64,000 bases of DNA, from NCBI RefSeq assembly GCF_003286085.1, contig NW_020825298.1, positions 3,410,001 through 3,474,000 of the forward strand, in the 5' to 3' direction. The stretch is from Drosophila persimilis (Eukaryota; Arthropoda; Insecta; Diptera; Drosophilidae). Below, in pieces: positions 62,276 through 64,000 of the stretch. A model generated the notes under the pieces. It was given only the letters and a program-made list of their open reading frames with translations, had not been told where the DNA came from and made no database searches. The translations under genes and the position numbers were made by a program. How positions within the stretch are numbered: the first letter of the stretch is position 1; every line of letters begins with the position of its first letter.

Positions 62276-63444
62276 ATCTGGCCGTCCGGTCCCGTCTTGT
62301 GCCGTCCTCCATAGTTCATTAATTCTCTCGACTCGATGACAATTGGCATGTGTTGCACGATTTTAACAAATTATTATGAAATTGCGCAGCCAAATGAATA
62401 CTAATTTGATTTGCAGCACTGTCGAAAACAACAATATAGCGCAGAAAGGCCAGTCCAGTTAGTGAAGAGAGAATATTATTTGTGACAAGCTGAAAATGAA
62501 TTATCAATTTCCAGATAGATAGATAGATAGCCGCGACCGATAGATACAGATAGAAAATTGTGGGGAGTAGGCAGGGAGTAGATACAGATAGAACACAAAT
62601 TTATCTACACGCACAAAAGCCGTTGGTGGGAGGGAGCATAAAGCCAAAGTGCAGCGCAACAGTATCGGGTATCCAGTACACCTCCGACCTGTAATTTTCA
62701 TGGGATTTTCCTGGCGGCGAAACTGCGCAATTTGTTTTTCAAAGAATTCGAAAATTGATTCCACTTCCACCCTCCAGTCCCTCGCACCCGCACACGCCCA
62801 CTGGGATGCACAATCAGGAGTCCGCATTAACAACATTATCAGTCGTGGCCTTCGCTGGAAAAACCCTCTGCTTCATTATCCTTGGGTCCGGGCTCCTGGC
62901 TCCTGCCTCCTACATCCTCATACACGACAGCTGCATTTATTAAGGGCCAACAGAATAAAAAATATGGCACATAAATGCCAGCAAACGGAAATGCTTATGG
63001 GCGGAGCAGAGTGAATACCCGAGCATGCAGCGGGGGCAATTTGTTGCAAACTCAAAGGGTTCGCTGGAAGTAAGCACGTAAGCAGCTTTGCAGCAGCTCC
63101 ACAAAGGGGTCCAGGGTCCAGGGTCCACTGCAGTCTGTACCTTGCAAAATTCCTTGAGTACTCACATTTCCTGGGATGCTTATAATTGGTGGGCAAAATC
63201 ACTGGGAAATGGTGTAAATGGCCAAAAGGAAAATCAATTTTCTACAAGTTTGCTCTAAGAAAATAATTCTTTCAAATAAGAGTTTATAGACCAGTATCTG
63301 GTTTCTGCATAACAATCGCAAGAGGCTCTTGGTAATTAAGAAAATAAATTTGATTTGCATTTCGGTGTAAAGAGATTTCAAGGAATTGTTCTCTTTTGAG
63401 CCTCAAATGTAATTCCATTGAAATCGATTCACAGAGGGTTAAAT

Positions 63445-63474
63445 AAACTCAATTATAAAATGTAAATCAATCTC
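63445..63474 (+). repeat. 30-bp direct repeat, copy 2
   Basis: Matches 62246-62275 at 29 of 30 positions. Flanking sequence does not extend the match beyond a loose CGATTC similarity upstream. Confidence 0.8.
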
Positions 63475-63731
63475 TTTCGACTGTTTTTTCATGCGAAATG
63501 GGAAATGCATTGCAATTATAATATACTGATGGGGATTTATAGAAAAAAATCATCAAATTCCGTTGTATGAAAAAGGGAATAATATACGTTCAAATGCACA
63601 TGCAGAATACAAATTGTTTGTATGTATTATGAAGTAAGAGTAAGAGTAAGAAACTTATGGAATACTTTAAGAACACAAATACCGATTGTATTTATTACAA
63701 TATCAAAGAAAATCTACTTGTTGCATACTGT

Positions 63732-63967
63732 CGTATTATATAAAACGAGTTGGTAAAGGTCCGCACCACCGCATGCTCTCTCGCTTTAATTGTGCACTCT
63801 CTGTTCAGAAAAGGTCCAGATATAATGGTTAGGAACGGGGCAGGAGACATGGACAAAGCAGACCGCGCACCTCCATCAATTTTTATTTCATTTGTCATGA
63901 TGGGGGAAGAGACAGCGAGAGAGCATGCGGTGGTGCGGACCTTTACCAACTCGTTTTACATAATACG
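63732..63967. repeat. 54-bp inverted repeat with 128-bp spacer (foldback)
   Basis: Left arm 63732-63785 and right arm 63914-63967 are reverse complements with one mismatch (ATTATA against ATTATG near the outer end). The arm includes GAGTTGGTAAAGGTCCGCAC and CGCATGCTCTC. An RNA from either strand would form a long stem of about 54 pairs. No transposase or clear target-site duplication flanks it. It could be a MITE or a hairpin-RNA source of small RNAs. Confidence 0.9.
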
Positions 63968-64000
63968 TAAGTTGACATGGCTATGTACTTGGCAATCGAT

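Larger units (their letters stand above)
61941..63731. other. Non-coding region, possibly an intron of the rightward gene
   Basis: There is no supported coding sequence. It contains GATA tandem repeats at 62514-62530 with further GATAGATACAGATAG copies to 62590, GGGTCCA repeats at 63106-63126, and one half of a 30-bp direct repeat at each of 62246 and 63445. Confidence 0.5.

Noticed and set aside
1..64000. CRISPR arrays, bacterial operons, insertion sequences
   Set aside because: The window is eukaryotic; the direct repeats seen are microsatellites, minisatellites or dispersed repeats without spacer structure.

Overview
The window is animal, almost certainly Drosophila, nuclear DNA. Genes carry short GT-AG introns of about 55-90 bp next to very long ones, non-coding DNA is full of CA, CT and CAG microsatellites, and the four anchor proteins are fly proteins. 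Length changes in Star and the amount of lineage-specific repeat point away from D. melanogaster itself. An obscura-group species is my guess, not something the sequence proves.

Left part (1-18 kb): a compact gene cluster. A NIM1-type AMPK-related kinase (CG4629 in D. melanogaster, as I recall) runs on the plus strand in at least seven coding exons (N-terminal exon near 4.2 kb, kinase exons 7.9-9.8 kb). Atg4a, the Atg8-processing cysteine protease, lies on the minus strand (11.35-12.72 kb). A small unrecognised plus-strand spliced gene (13.1-13.54 kb) appears to share a promoter region with Atg4a and overlaps the tail of the next gene. asteroid (ast, XPG-like nuclease fold) is on the minus strand (13.5-16.2 kb). 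The kinase - Atg4a - ast - Star order agrees with cytological region 21E of D. melanogaster as I remember it (Muller element B).

Middle (17-52.4 kb): the Star (S) gene. It has a probable 5' UTR exon near 17.1-18.1 kb, an 18.6 kb first intron, a large coding exon for the cytoplasmic part and membrane anchor (36.8-37.9 kb), an 11 kb second intron, three clustered lumenal-domain exons (48.86-49.90 kb), and a probable 2.5 kb 3' UTR. The introns hold microsatellites and two dispersed repeat families but no convincing gene.

Right part (52.4-64 kb): mostly non-coding. It holds one intact gene with an uninterrupted reading frame for a PA28gamma/REG proteasome activator (56.76-57.55 kb), probably a duplicated or retroposed copy. 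A possible first exon of a further plus-strand gene ends at 61.94 kb. Near the right edge is a nearly perfect 54-bp inverted repeat with a 128-bp spacer, which could be a hairpin-RNA locus or a MITE.

Functionally, Star (export of EGFR ligands) and asteroid are genetically linked through eye development. Atg4a (autophagy), the NIM1 kinase and the REG activator are independent cellular functions. Nothing here is organised as an operon.
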